A stretch of 64,000 nucleotides of DNA from the NCBI GenBank assembly GCA_965153455.1, contig OZ234498.1:11594001-11658000 (forward strand), written 5' to 3'. The position numbers were made by a program, and so were the translations under genes. The notes below the pieces were generated by a model. It was given only the letters and a program-made list of their open reading frames with translations, was not told the DNA's origin and searched no databases. Source of the DNA: Sphagnum compactum. Lineage: Eukaryota > Bryophyta > Sphagnopsida > Sphagnales. Below, piece after piece: positions 12,551 through 23,852 of this stretch. How positions within the stretch are numbered: the stretch's first letter is position 1; each line of letters begins with the position of its first letter.

Positions 12551-13890
12551 TTGAAGGAATTAAAAGATGTTTTTGCATGGACATACAAAGATTTGAAAGG
12601 GATTCCATTAGAGCTAACACATCATAGAATTGAGTTGGATACTATTATACCACCAACACATCAGGCCAAGTACATATTAAATCCAAACTATGTTATAGCA
12701 ATCAAACAAAATATTGATAAATTGTTAGCAATTGGATTTATTCAATATGTAGAGGAGGTTACATGGTTGTCACCTATAATAGTAGTACCTAAGAAGAATG
12801 GTAATCTATATAGATTTTAGAAAATTAAATGCAACCACAAAGAAGGATCCATACCCATTCCCTTTTATAGATGAAGTTTTGAACATTGTAGCAGAGTATG
12901 AAGCATATTCCTTCTTAGATGGGTACTCAGGATATCATCAAATTTTTATAGCTTCAGAGGACAGATACAATACTAACTTGTTATAAACTAGGGAGTTTTT
13001 TATATGGAAGGTGATGTTATTTAAAGTTAAAAATGGACCTCCAACATATCAAATAGTTGTTACCAAAACATTCAGAGAATATTTGGACAATTTTATGAAG
13101 ATATTTCTAATGACTTTACAGTGTATAATGACATGGACAGTCATTTGCAAAAACTCAGATTATGTTTTCAAAAATGTAGAGAATATGACATTAGTTTAAA
13201 TCTAGACAAATGTGCATTTATGGTATTTTCAGGGATGATCTTGGGTTTTATTATTTTTAAAGAAGGGAAACTACCAGATCCAAATAAGATATAAGTAATA
13301 GTAAACATGCCACCACCTAAGAATCCATAATAAATTTAAGTATTTAATGGGATGGCACAATTTTACTAATGTTTTATCAAAAAAATTGTTATTATTATGG
13401 CACCTATCATTAAATTGACCAGAAAGACAAAGACTTTTATTCAGACAAAGGAATGTTAGAAGGCTTGGGAGTTGATCAAACAGAAGTATATTGAAGCACC
13501 AATATTGATATCACCAAACTGGCAGGTGGAGTTTCATGTTCATATAGATGCATCAAGTTGTGGGAGTTATGTTGTCTTAGAATTTAACAAGGAAGAGTGA
13601 TCAACCAGTGGTGTATGTTTCTAGACTTCTGAACAAAGTAGAACATAATTATGGCACAACATAGAGGGAGGCTTTAGTAATGACTTTTTATTTGCACAAG
13701 TTTCGACATTATTTATTGGGTAATAAATTTGTCTTTTATGTAGATAATATGGCATTGGTTATTTGGTCAACAAACCATAGGTTTCAAGGAGAATAGCTAG
13801 ATTGATGTTATTGTTCCTAGAGTATGATTTCATAGTAGTGTATAAACCAAACAAAACTCATGTAATTGCAGATGCATTGTCAAGATTACC
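12551..13890 (+). pseudogene. Ty3/gypsy reverse transcriptase and RNase H remnant
   Basis: The segment 12,551-12,820 reads through LTHHRIELD and WLSPIIVVPKKNG, then shifts frame into YIDFRKLNATTKKDPYPFPFIDEV. FLDGYSGYHQI follows at about 12,916-12,950, a hallmark RT block. The catalytic segment near 13,090-13,115 is broken by a frame change and reads as NDF where the family has DDF, so one catalytic aspartate is lost. RNase H remnants run to about 13,890, ending in HVIADALSRLPD, the classical connection to integrase. Stops and frameshifts are frequent. The element is close in type to plant elements using the DPYPTPFTDEVL signature. Confidence 0.75.
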
Positions 13891-14149
13891 AGATATTATA
13901 GAACCCATAGGTGTGCCTGATTAAACCACAAATGCAAGTCTGTTTTACACAGAGCCTAAATGGTTGAATGATGTAAAAACTTTTCTGAAAACAAACCAAA
14001 TTGAAGGCACATTATCTGTACAATAGAAGTAAAAATTAGTTAGGAAAGCGGAGCCTTTCACATTGAAGAATGGTGAATTATATAAATTGGGCCAAGACAA
14101 CATACTATGAAGATGTTTAACGATTATAAAAACACAAATGGTGATGAGA

Positions 14150-15211
14150 AAACTACATGAAGGACCATTAGGATGTCATTTTGCAACTAAAATCACATAG
14201 AGGAAAATATTGGATGCAAGATATTGGTGGCCAACTTTATACAAAGATGTGCATGATTATTATAGATCCTATGATGCATGCCAAAAAACAGGCGAATTGG
14301 TGACTTAAAGTCTTGCAAAGTTGATCACAATTCTTTCAAAGGAACCATTTATGAAATGGGGACTTGATTTTGTAGGGCCAATTAAGCGAGCATGCAAATA
14401 TATAGGAAACAAATACATTTTTGTAGCCACAGATTATGTTACCAAGTGGGTGGAAGTAAGAACATTGAAAACTAATATTGTAGAAGTAACATCAATTTTT
14501 TTGTATGAATGCATATTAACCAAGTTTGGATGTCCTTTAATTATAGTCACAAATCAGGGAATTCATTTCATTAATGATGCCATCAAGTATTTGACAGATC
14601 ATGTGAATTTTACAACCTATTATCCTCAAGGGAATGGGTAGGTTGAGTCTACTAACAAGGTACTTGGGACACATTTAACCAAGTTAGTTAGTGAGAATAG
14701 AACAAATTGGGATGAACATCTATCCACAATGTTATTTTCATACATAATTACATATAAAGTAGTAACATGGTATACACCATATCAATTAGTGTATGGATTA
14801 CATCCATTGATGCCGATAGAGTACGTAATGCCAGTTGCTGGTGGAGAGCAGAGAAACAATAGTTCAATAAGAGATTTAACTAATGGGGTTTCAAAATTGG
14901 AAAAGTTGCAAGAGGCTAGGATGCAAGTTGCAGAAACTAATGGTATTTAGTAGTGGAATAGAACATTATGGAGTCAACAAATGAATCCAAAAAAACAGTT
15001 CAATTTTGGTCATTATGTTTTGTGGTTTCCAAAGGGAAATAAATCACACCTAGGGAAGTTTACTAGGAAATGGTTTGGACCATACAGAGGACAATATGTG
15101 TTGCCAAATAACATTGTGTTATTGCTAACAAATGAGAAGTTTGAAGTTAATCCTATGCTGGTTAATGTGAATAAACTCAAACCATACAAATACATGGAAT
15201 TTGAAGGTTAG
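14150..15211 (+). pseudogene. Ty3/gypsy integrase remnant
   Basis: The zinc-binding segment near 14,240-14,300 keeps DACQKTGE but has tyrosine where the first CxxC cysteine is expected. The core (14,321-14,641) includes MKWGLDFVGPI with the first catalytic aspartate. IIVTNQGIHF has asparagine in place of the second catalytic aspartate (usually SDQG). YYPQGNG is then followed by a TAG stop and VESTNK with the catalytic glutamate. The C-terminal part 14,981-15,211 reads GHYVLWFPKGNKSHLGKF and VNVNKLKPYKYM, a typical end of pol. Integrase would insert the element cDNA into the chromosome. The D-to-N change and the stops exclude activity. Confidence 0.75.
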
Positions 15212-16529
15212 AAACAAAAACAACATATGCCAGTGTATTGGGAATATAATGTGAATGCACTTCAAGAAGAAGATTATGATATAAAGGTGGAAGATGAAGA
15301 TTATGTAACATAGAAACCACAGATACACGACAATGAAGAAGAAGAACGGATGGAAGATTTTGAGGTCAAAACAATATTGACTTCATAACTTTAGATGATG
15401 AAACAATCATTGAATAATAACTACATAAGAGAGGAATCTAGGATACAAAAATCTGAAGCTGGTGTATTAGGGGCATCGTTTGAATCAACAGATGTATTCG
15501 CACAATCATCAAATGTGTGGGCATAGTTAGTAGATTTGTCGGCACAATCAATAGATGTATTAACATAATCAACAAATGTATTAACATTATCAGTAGAAGG
15601 CGTACATGGATAATGATGTCGAGTTAGTACAACTAATTTAAGAGGATTATGGATGCAATCGGAAGATGAGATCTGAGGTGTTGATCATTCACAATGATGA
15701 CATGATGTGTTTCCACATGGCTGTACAAGGGACATAAAAAGTGGTGGTGATGGGTCGTCATAATTTCAAGGATGAAACATTAATTAAAAGACGGTGAATA
15801 GGTCAAAAATGAATGTGATGGGTGGGAAGTTCAAGGACAAAAAGTAATTTTCGAAACTTGTTTTCATTTGTTATAAGAAGTTGTGTGTTTTTTTGAAGTT
15901 TTGGGGTTCACAAAAGCATGAATGCGAAGAATGTGATTGAGAAATTACAGAAAGTAGCAAAGGAGAAAGAAGCATAAAGAAGTGAACACATATGAAGATA
16001 GGAGGAGGAAGCAAATGTGTTGAAAAAAGAAGAAGCAAAAGAAGAGTTGAGAAAAGTAAAAAATATTGGAGTGCTGAACATTTAGCTGTTGCCAGTAAGG
16101 TTGTTGCTACATTCACCATCATCTTTAAAGTGTGAAAAAGGCAAAGCATACAATGAAAAGATGCAATTTGCACATATGATCATTCAAAATATATATACAA
16201 AACCGAAACATATGCAGTGGAGTTTTTGCATAGACGCAGAAGAGGTTAAAGTTCAAGTGTGCAAGTAGGACCATGAGCTACATTAATGGATTCAATGAAC
16301 ATTGAAGAATCAGAGGAAGATGAAGGTGTGGAGCAACGATCTATCAACACACAAGTAACACATAAGACATAGAGGAGGAAGAAGTATTTGAAGCGGGAGT
16401 GCAGCCATCCACATAAGTGCAAACGTCGACATAAATGCAATTAAGTGCGATGGAGATCAATATGAATGTGCCAAGTTTTATAGAGGCAAAAGACACGCAA
16501 TCATCATGGACAATGCCACACTTTTGGAC

Positions 16530-18280
16530 AAAAGTATTCACATTCCAGATCCTGATCGATTTATGTGGATATCTACTAAATAAAATTATGATAAACATGT
16601 TGAAAGGATGGAAAATTGGAAGGACATTAGTGAAGAGGAATGGTGGGCTTCTAAAATAGGGCTTATCATTTTGTTTTTGATGAACTAGGAAGCACTGATG
16701 CTAAATATTATGCTAGAATTTTTGAACACATTTGTTATTAAGGGCACATATATCTATTTTGGTTATTACGACAAGGAGTATGTGATTAACAAATAGTTGA
16801 TTGTATATGTTGTTGGAGTTTGTGCAAAAGGGTATGTGGAAGACTTAAAAAGGCAAATTAGTAAAACAATAACATTGTAGACATTACAAAGTTGTAGAAT
16901 TGCACCCATAAATTTTGTAGGAAGATTAGTGGAATGCAAAGAGTTTGGGTTTGCCATATTCTATTAGATACCCTGCAATCATATCTATGATTTATCAAAG
17001 AGAAAAAGTGACATATTAAGCAATAAGGCATCACATCGATGAGAGGAGAAAAAGGGAAGAAGGTGGATTGGGCACAAATTATATATAATAGTTTGTGTAG
17101 TGAGCTAAATTTGTGGTATAAGTATGTCAAGGAGAATAAGGAGGACAAAAAGGACACTTGTCAGTCAACCCTGATATTGGCAAAGATTTTGAAGTATCTA
17201 TTTGTTCACCAAAAGGAAAATCCATAGAAACCAAAAGCCAAGGTCAAAATAACTAGAGAGGAAATGCATGCAACATTGGAGAATAGAAGGAAGGCTACAA
17301 CAGAATCTCTAAGAAGTGCTCTCAAGAGGAAGAACAAAGTTGAGGAAGGTGGAGCCTCATGATCATGAATAAGAAAGAATAGGAGACCGTAGAAGCACGG
17401 GTTCAGAAGATGATGAGGGGAAGAATGGCACCATTTGCAATGCCAACATTGGTATAGGTAGGTAGGCAAAATGTAGAGATACCACAAATGTTATTTCCAC
17501 AAGAGAGACATATGAGGGAATAACACAAAAGGTCAAAAGAGAGCATGATACCAAGATTCTAGAGGTTGGGGAGCATCCATAAATGGATGGGGACATTTAT
17601 GAAGACTAGATGGACAACCATGAAAGTCCACAACATTTCCAGCATTTACAACAACATTTGCAATTATAACAACATGAACAACAACAATAACAATAGACAT
17701 AAGGAGGTCTACAAGCTATTGGATTGCATATGGAGAGAGTGGGAACACAAATTCTTGTAGTAGTGTTTAGACCATTAGAACTACAAATACTAGTTAATAA
17801 GCTAGGATTTGTAGATGAGCAACCATTTGAATTTGGGCTAGGGAATATATTAATACAAGAGTCAGGATTTTCTACAAAAGGATCCAAAAATCCTATGACA
17901 TAGATAAGTACACCAAAATCTATGGACAGGGTAGTTAAAGAAATAATGCAAGCAAATAAAACAGCTAAATTGTTTCAGACCATGGCAATTGTGAGTCTAA
18001 ATATGGGGAATTTGAATTTGGAGGTGAGTAGTTTGAAGAGTAGATTGGCCAAAAAAGAAAAGGAGAAGGAAATATTACAAGTGTAATTGGACAAGGAGAG
18101 GGACTTCCAGAGGGAGTACAAGCATAACATAGAAATATGGAGGAAGAATAGGACAATGAATGAACAAAAGATCAAAACACTCATACAAAAATTCCAAGAT
18201 GAGAATAAGGAACTCAAAGTTAAAACAACTTTGAAGCAATTCAATATTCATGATTGTTTTAATTTATTTTATTTTTAAAG
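16530..18280 (+). pseudogene. Extra decayed reading frame 1 downstream of integrase
   Basis: One frame from about 16,538 to 17,040 reads as protein with only isolated stops, for example DPDRFMWIST, ISEEEWWASKIGL and KGTYIYFGYYDKEYVINK. It continues in neighbouring frames through KVDWAQIIYNSLCSELNLWYKYV (17,065-17,130) and KATTESLRSALKRKNK. The last part (18,087-18,240) is highly charged and heptad-like, as in a coiled coil. It does not resemble pol. The position 3' of integrase is that of an envelope-like or additional ORF in some plant Ty3/gypsy lineages, but I see no signal peptide or membrane segment, so no envelope function is claimed. It may belong to this element or to a neighbour. Confidence 0.5.
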
Positions 18281-18398
18281 CCAAAACCAATTAAATGTAA
18301 TTTCTACAAAATTGCAAAGTCAATGAAATTAAGGTTATGATACTTTTACTAGTAGTTTATGTACATCCAATTTAAACTACATTTGTGTCCATCGTAAC

Positions 18399-19760
18399 AT
18401 GCAAACACCTTGTATCATATTTGTAGAACAACATTTTAATTGGTTATTACTAGAGTTGGTAAAATTTCAAAATGTCACGTGCAGTGGTAATAAGTTGAGT
18501 AGTGGACATTTATTTGGTCCTAGTAAAGTAAGCAATGATATGAATTTTATAGTAAAGCAAGAAGGAGGGAAGTTGGAAAGTCCTAGATGTTTTGACATTT
18601 TGTATGGCATAATGTGGCAAATTATAACAATGGGTGTTGAATTCATCAATCCTAAATAATTTGTTAAGGTTTATAATTTCTCTCATCGAAATAATGGTCA
18701 AAGAATTTGAAGGTGTTTAGAGGAATCAAAGTGTAAGCATTGTTTGGTGGCCTTATTAATAAAATGGTTAGAAGTATAGGGAGTGTGGTGATCATGAATT
18801 GATAGCTTGCATAAAGAACTTGTGAATGATTGTACACCATAACACATGGCCATCGACATCACATTTGATTCCTACTTGTCATGGCCATGGTTTGATTTGC
18901 AAAAGGAGATAGAATGTTATGAATTGGTCGTTGTTTGTAATGTGGACAAGAAAGAACAAGTTAGTAGATAATTATGTTTGATTGATGAAAAAGTCTTATG
19001 GAAATGCACAACTCTTATAAAGGAAATCAAGCAAGCAAGAGAGAAGTTTGATAGGTTGGAATGACAATGGTGTGCTATTGAAACACACACCAAAAAAATT
19101 GAACATAGAAAATAAGGTTTTAGTATCCACCCAAAACCTCTCCATCACCTTGAAACAAATTTAGAATTAATGTGGATACTCTCTTTTAAGATCATGATCA
19201 TTTTGTGGGACTAAGTTTTCATGTGCATGGGATTGTAAGTTGTCTTCTTGCCAACATATGTATCACTCTTGGTGTGTTCCAACATATTACTATGTTTTCA
19301 CCAAAGTGTCTCATGAAGGGTTGTAGTCAAAAGATGCATCCAAGTTCCAAAATCTGAAAGCATGGGGAGAAGGTGGAGGTTCATGCTATAAAAAACAAGG
19401 TAAAAAGAATTCCCTTGGATCATAAGTGCAACAAGATGAACACAAAAGGCACGTTTGCATCAATTTTCAAGTTTGGCAATGGCCTCACTCTGGGGTTTTT
19501 AGTTTTTACCTTACACTTCATGCCACCGTTCTAGCTAAGTACTTTAGCTATGTGGTAGGTGGGGCATTCATAGTGTGGCACCATGTGAAATTTTGACTTT
19601 GGTTTCATTTGAATAGGTAGAAAACGACCGTTCCTTGGAAAAATACAACAACAAAAGAGGACATTACCTGTACTCTTCATAATTTGTTATCACCAATCCA
19701 GTCCTTATAGAACTGCAACCAACAACAGTTCCTTTTGCCTTGAGGTAAGCTACCCAGTCA
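18399..19760 (+). pseudogene. Extra decayed reading frame 2 downstream of integrase
   Basis: The frame is open from 18,399 to 18,659. Past its TAA the same phase goes on reading as protein to about 19,240 with only scattered stops: SYLSWPWFDLQKEIECYELV, VLWKCTTLIKEIKQAREKFD and QWCAIETHTKKIEHRK. After a frame change the pattern continues near 19,620-19,700 with RSLEKYNNKRGHYLYSS and FVITNPVLIEL. Such long phase retention shows coding ancestry. The middle is charged and probably helical. Function is unknown. It most likely is a third 3' frame, or the end of extra frame 1, in the same retroelement. Confidence 0.45.
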
Positions 19761-20266
19761 GGCACACAAAGTAAGAGAGACTTGATGATCATTTGATCAA
19801 CATGTTTTTAAAGAACACGAGCCAATCTTTGCTCCATGGGTGGGGTAAGAACTAAGAATGTAAGAACTCTGATGGGGACAATTATACATAACTCTTACAA
19901 TTCACACATTTACAGAACGAAAGTGAAGGGTATGGCCAATGGGTGGGAACTGGGGAGGGGCCTTCCCCAGGTAAGGGGCCTGTCACCTGTGCATTGAAGA
20001 GCCCAGAGGGGGCTCTGCATTTTGGGAATCTACCATCCTTGGACCTTTACCTGGCGTCAAGATCAGCCCATATTTCTTTAATGGAACACAGATGCAATAG
20101 GCAGCATCTTGCTCATGAGAGGTGGCATTGTACCTCATCCTTGCTCTGATGCCAGTAGAATAATGCTGTGTAAGGTCTCACATAAGGTATCATTCGGCCA
20201 CAAATGGAAATTTCATCTGGTTCTTTACTTAAATAAATGTTAACCATCATATCGTTGTATATAAAT

Positions 20267-20297
20267 TTGAATCCTGGCACAGGTGCCAGATTCAAAT
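20267..20297. repeat. Near-perfect short palindrome
   Basis: TTTGAATC and TGGCAC are mirrored around a 2-base centre as GTGCCA and GATTCAAA, with a single bulged base on each side. The arms are 14-15 bases. It could form a cruciform or a short hairpin. The AT-rich flanks pair only weakly beyond it. No gene association is visible. Confidence 0.7.
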
Positions 20298-20860
20298 AAT
20301 ATTACAGGCTACATTTCAATTCATTTGTTCCATTTGAATGTGGACATTGGGTCACTACTCTGTGTTCTTCTTTCCGCAGCCCACCCCCCTTGGGACTTAC
20401 TCTGTCTTCCATGTGTTTTAAGTTCTTGCCATTTCAAACATCCATTTATTTCAGTTGACATTTCTAGAGTTTTTCCCCCATCATTTTCTTACAGAATTGT
20501 GTGTATCAGAGGCAAACAAAATGGAGGTCCATAGGGCCTAGATTAAAGCAATGTTTCAACAAGAAAGAGAGGTGTAATTGCATGAAAAGTGAGATTCATG
20601 ACACCCAAAATGGTCAGAATCAAAACAAAATGAAAGGAAAAAAACAGTCTTAGCATTTTTCATCATCCATCAAGGCCTCTGGGCAAAATGACAAGTTATT
20701 TACTCCACATGACCGGTAACAGATAGCTCAAAAAGATTTGAAGAGGAACTGAATTAGCAAACAAGGGCAAAGATTTACGATTGTGATGTATGGGCACTTA
20801 AGAGGATGGGTGCAATTGCCGCCAATCCACACATCATAGCATAGTGGAAGTGAAGAGATA

Positions 20861-20884
20861 CACACACACACACACACACACACA
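20861..20884. repeat. (CA)12 microsatellite
   Basis: Twelve perfect CA units, followed by TATTATGTATAAATA. Likely polymorphic in length. A second short TG repeat lies at about 52,421-52,439, in the presumed 5' untranslated region of the KAI2-type gene. Confidence 0.95.
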
Positions 20885-23852
20885 TATTATGTATAAATAT
20901 TTTCCCCTTAACTTAAAACACCTTTCAAGATTGTATACAAAAGCTGATCTTCCATGATGATGAAGCCCATAGCTCTCTCCAAGTTGCAGCAGCCAAATAG
21001 AAAAGGAAAAATTGAACTAATTATACTATTCCACTCTCTTTACAAATGGCTCTAAAAAGACTTGAAAGTTGGGAACCTTGGTAGGGTAGGCAATGAAGTA
21101 AACTCATTTGTTTTCCAAAAGAGTTGGGGTACCATACTTAATTCAACTTTGTTCATTGGACTCTAACAAAAGCCAGCAGACATTTTAACAATTCTGACTC
21201 AATTTTAACTAACTAAGCCCATCACACACCGAAATGCAGTGTCCTTTTCACACTGTGCTCACTACTGGTCTATTCCAATTTCCGAAAACCAAACCCCGCC
21301 CCCCCTTTCTAAGTTGGTTTTCAAATTCGGATGCCATTTGGGTGGGGGAGAGGGGGGGGGGTTATAAACCCCTCTTCTCATTGGCTGTTCAGAAATATAA
21401 TTCATTATCTGCCTTTATGACAGTGGGTTTACTTTTGGCCGGACTAACGGATTTATTGAAGGGTCGACTTAAGCAATCAGAAGCTGCCAGATGGTAAGTA
21501 ATCAGTAATAATAATTTCTGGTACTAGCAAAAAAGTGAAGTAATAAATAAAACAAAGAGTTTAAAGTAGTGGAGAGCAGGTTGTTATCTGTTATTGGTTT
21601 GCTTATTTAAATTTAACCATGATTGGTTTACTCCACCCTACCTAGTCCAAAAGAAAGAAACAGTCGTTGGAGGGTTTTTTGAAATTAAAAAGACCGTGAA
21701 AACAAAATCTCAAGCATGGGAAACATATGTACAATGCAAGTACCACATATTCCCAAGCACAAATTCTGTATCTGTTGGTGCAGAGACATTTATGAGATGG
21801 GGATCTTTTATTTATAAATTAAAGATATATATATCTGGCCTTGTTTGTTTTGTTTTGTTTTGTTTTCCCAGAGTGTAATCTGTCTCTTTTGCAGCACTTT
21901 TAAGGCCATTGGAGATTTTTGAAAAAACCAAGAAGAGCTTCAGCTACTTGCAAGAAAACGCCCTTTGTTGGCGGCAGCAGCAGCAATAACTCAGCAGCAT
22001 GTAAAGTTTCTTTGTAAACAGTCCTGCAGATCTGGCAATTTCCAGCAGCCGCATGCAACAGTTCCGACGAAAGGAAAGTGGATTCAAATTCGGCCTGCAA
22101 AGAAGCAATCTCAAACAGTTAGTTTAGTGTTTTTTTGTTTGTTTTTTCCTTTGGGGTGAATTTTCTTTCAGAAAATTTAAAAAACATGAAAAATTTGTGA
22201 GTTGTAGGGATTTTTTTCGCCATTTTTAGAAATAAAAATAATTGAAATAGTCACATCTAGACCTAGGCATTTCCTAGGTCGTCACTTGTAGCAGCACTTT
22301 AGTAAAACTGCTCCAGCCCACCTAGGACAGTCGCTATTTAATGCTAATTAATGCTGGGGATCCTCGCCAGTGGAGCCACTTGGGTGAGGAATTTGAAAAT
22401 AAAACCCTGAGATTGTCCAGCAGTGGTTTTCTTGGGACAAAATTTGTCGTTTTTCCGACAAAGAAACTGAATTTTTTCCCCTAACGTAAATCTGACTAGT
22501 TTGCTAAATTTTTGGAAAAAATCGCCAAATTTTTTATTATCAAAAAGTTGAAAGCAAACCCTGATCTCAAGCCAAGAAAATAATCGTCTGGCTAAATAGG
22601 AAAGCCAGCCCTGTTTTAAAAAGGTATCACACGCTTGTGTGTGAGCATGAGAGTTATTTTTTGGGTCGAATTTTCGCCGTTTTTGACCCAAAATGTTTTT
22701 TTGGAAAGATTTTGGAATTTGTTGGAAAAAAATTAAATTCAACTAATTTTGCTAATTGTTTTTGAGAAATTCGACATATTTTCGATATCACAAAAATGGA
22801 AAAAACAAAAAAAACATTGGTGAGCATGTTTTAGTTAGTTTTTATATTGTGTGTGTTTGTTGGCGGCCTTTGTTGGGTCTACCTATAGTGAAGGGAGAGA
22901 AACTATGGAAGGTTTTTCATTTGGTCGCACATTTCGAGGAACGTTCATCAGGCGTGAGTTTGAACATTTGAACTGTGAGTTCATTCATTTTTGGGGAACT
23001 TCATGGAACATTTCGTATTTTGAAATCTTGTACATAGCTAGTTCAAAATTATCATGAGGGAAAAAACGCATGTATTACAAGACGAGCCACTTGCATTTGA
23101 CCCTTTTATTACAATGCATTCATTTTTTCTTGCCATGGTGAGAAACCCAGTTTCACGTTCCCCGTGTCGATCAGTCGTTCTCATAGTGTATGAGAACGGA
23201 TGTTATTGAGAGATCTTCTGTTCCCAAGGGGCTCTGTCCTCGTTCTCTGCAGTTGTTGTTGGTTTGTTGTCTGTGGCGTTCGGTTACTTTGGGGAAGACG
23301 ATGACAATGATGACGGCGGGAGGTGGTGCGGGGCATGGGTTTTGTTGTTGTTGGTGTGGAGTTGCTGCAAGTAACTTAGCAGAGAAGTAGCTGCGAATAG
23401 ACTGAGATGAGATGAGAGTTTACGGTAGCAGACTCTTTTTTGGTTTTCCTTGGGCCTCTGCGAAGTTTCTGTTGTTCTGTGAGATTAACAACTACTGGTG
23501 TGTGACTCGTGAGCTGAAGGTGGCGGGAGCTTGGGGGAAGAGAAAGGTGTGGGGAAGTTTTCGTTTGGAAGGAATTTTTTTGTGGAGAGCTTCTGTTTTC
23601 TGTAGAGATTTTGGGAGACTTTTGGAAGAGGGAGTTAGTTGCAGCAGTTGCACACATAATGCGAGGCGCAATTGAATGATTTTGGTGTTTTTGTTTTGGG
23701 GGAGGCTAGTAGAGCGAGAACTTGCAGCATTCAGTCACTGGTAGTAGGTAGCTTAATTTCTTTTTGATAGGATGCGAGAGTGAACTTCGACGCAGGCCGG
23801 GGAGGGAGGGCGAGGACGTGCTGCAAGTTTGAGAGATTCAGGCTCTGGTATT

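Larger units (their letters stand above)
7940..19830 (+). mobile_element. Decayed Ty3/gypsy element with extra 3' frames
   Basis: Plus-strand remnants follow in the order gag (with CCHC knuckles), protease, reverse transcriptase, RNase H, integrase. This is the Ty3/gypsy order. The TTTGGCGACCATC-like run near 7,950 sits where a primer-binding site would be expected and is weak evidence for the left internal border. After the integrase C-terminus (ending at 15,211) the DNA still reads as decayed coding sequence in two further blocks, 16.5-18.3 kb and 18.4-19.8 kb. All frames are interrupted, and key catalytic residues are changed in RT and integrase. LTRs were not identified, so both ends are approximate. 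The two 3' blocks could instead belong to a second, adjoining element. Confidence 0.7.
19830..23852. other. Intergenic stretch and presumed promoter/5' region of the TRM-like gene
   Basis: No frame here shows a domain or a chain of phased exons. Two short repeats lie in the left part (palindrome at 20,267-20,297, CA repeat at 20,861-20,884). The part from about 23,150 to 23,852 is richer in G and C and lies directly before the first coding exon of the TRM-like gene. It probably contains that gene's promoter and 5' untranslated region. I cannot place the transcription start. The frames in it (for example 23,190-23,390) would be upstream ORFs at most. Confidence 0.4.

Noticed and set aside
15660-16250. 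Possible 3' LTR right after the integrase
   Set aside because: Compared by eye with 7.1-7.95 kb and found no shared blocks, so no LTR pair is claimed.
21234-21497. 87-codon frame followed by GTAAGT, looking like a first exon
   Set aside because: No downstream exon continues it in phase with any recognisable protein, and the homopolymer G run inside makes the frame unreliable.
22344-22742. 132-codon minus-strand frame
   Set aside because: Phe/Lys-rich translation of AT-rich DNA, with no motif and no neighbouring exon.
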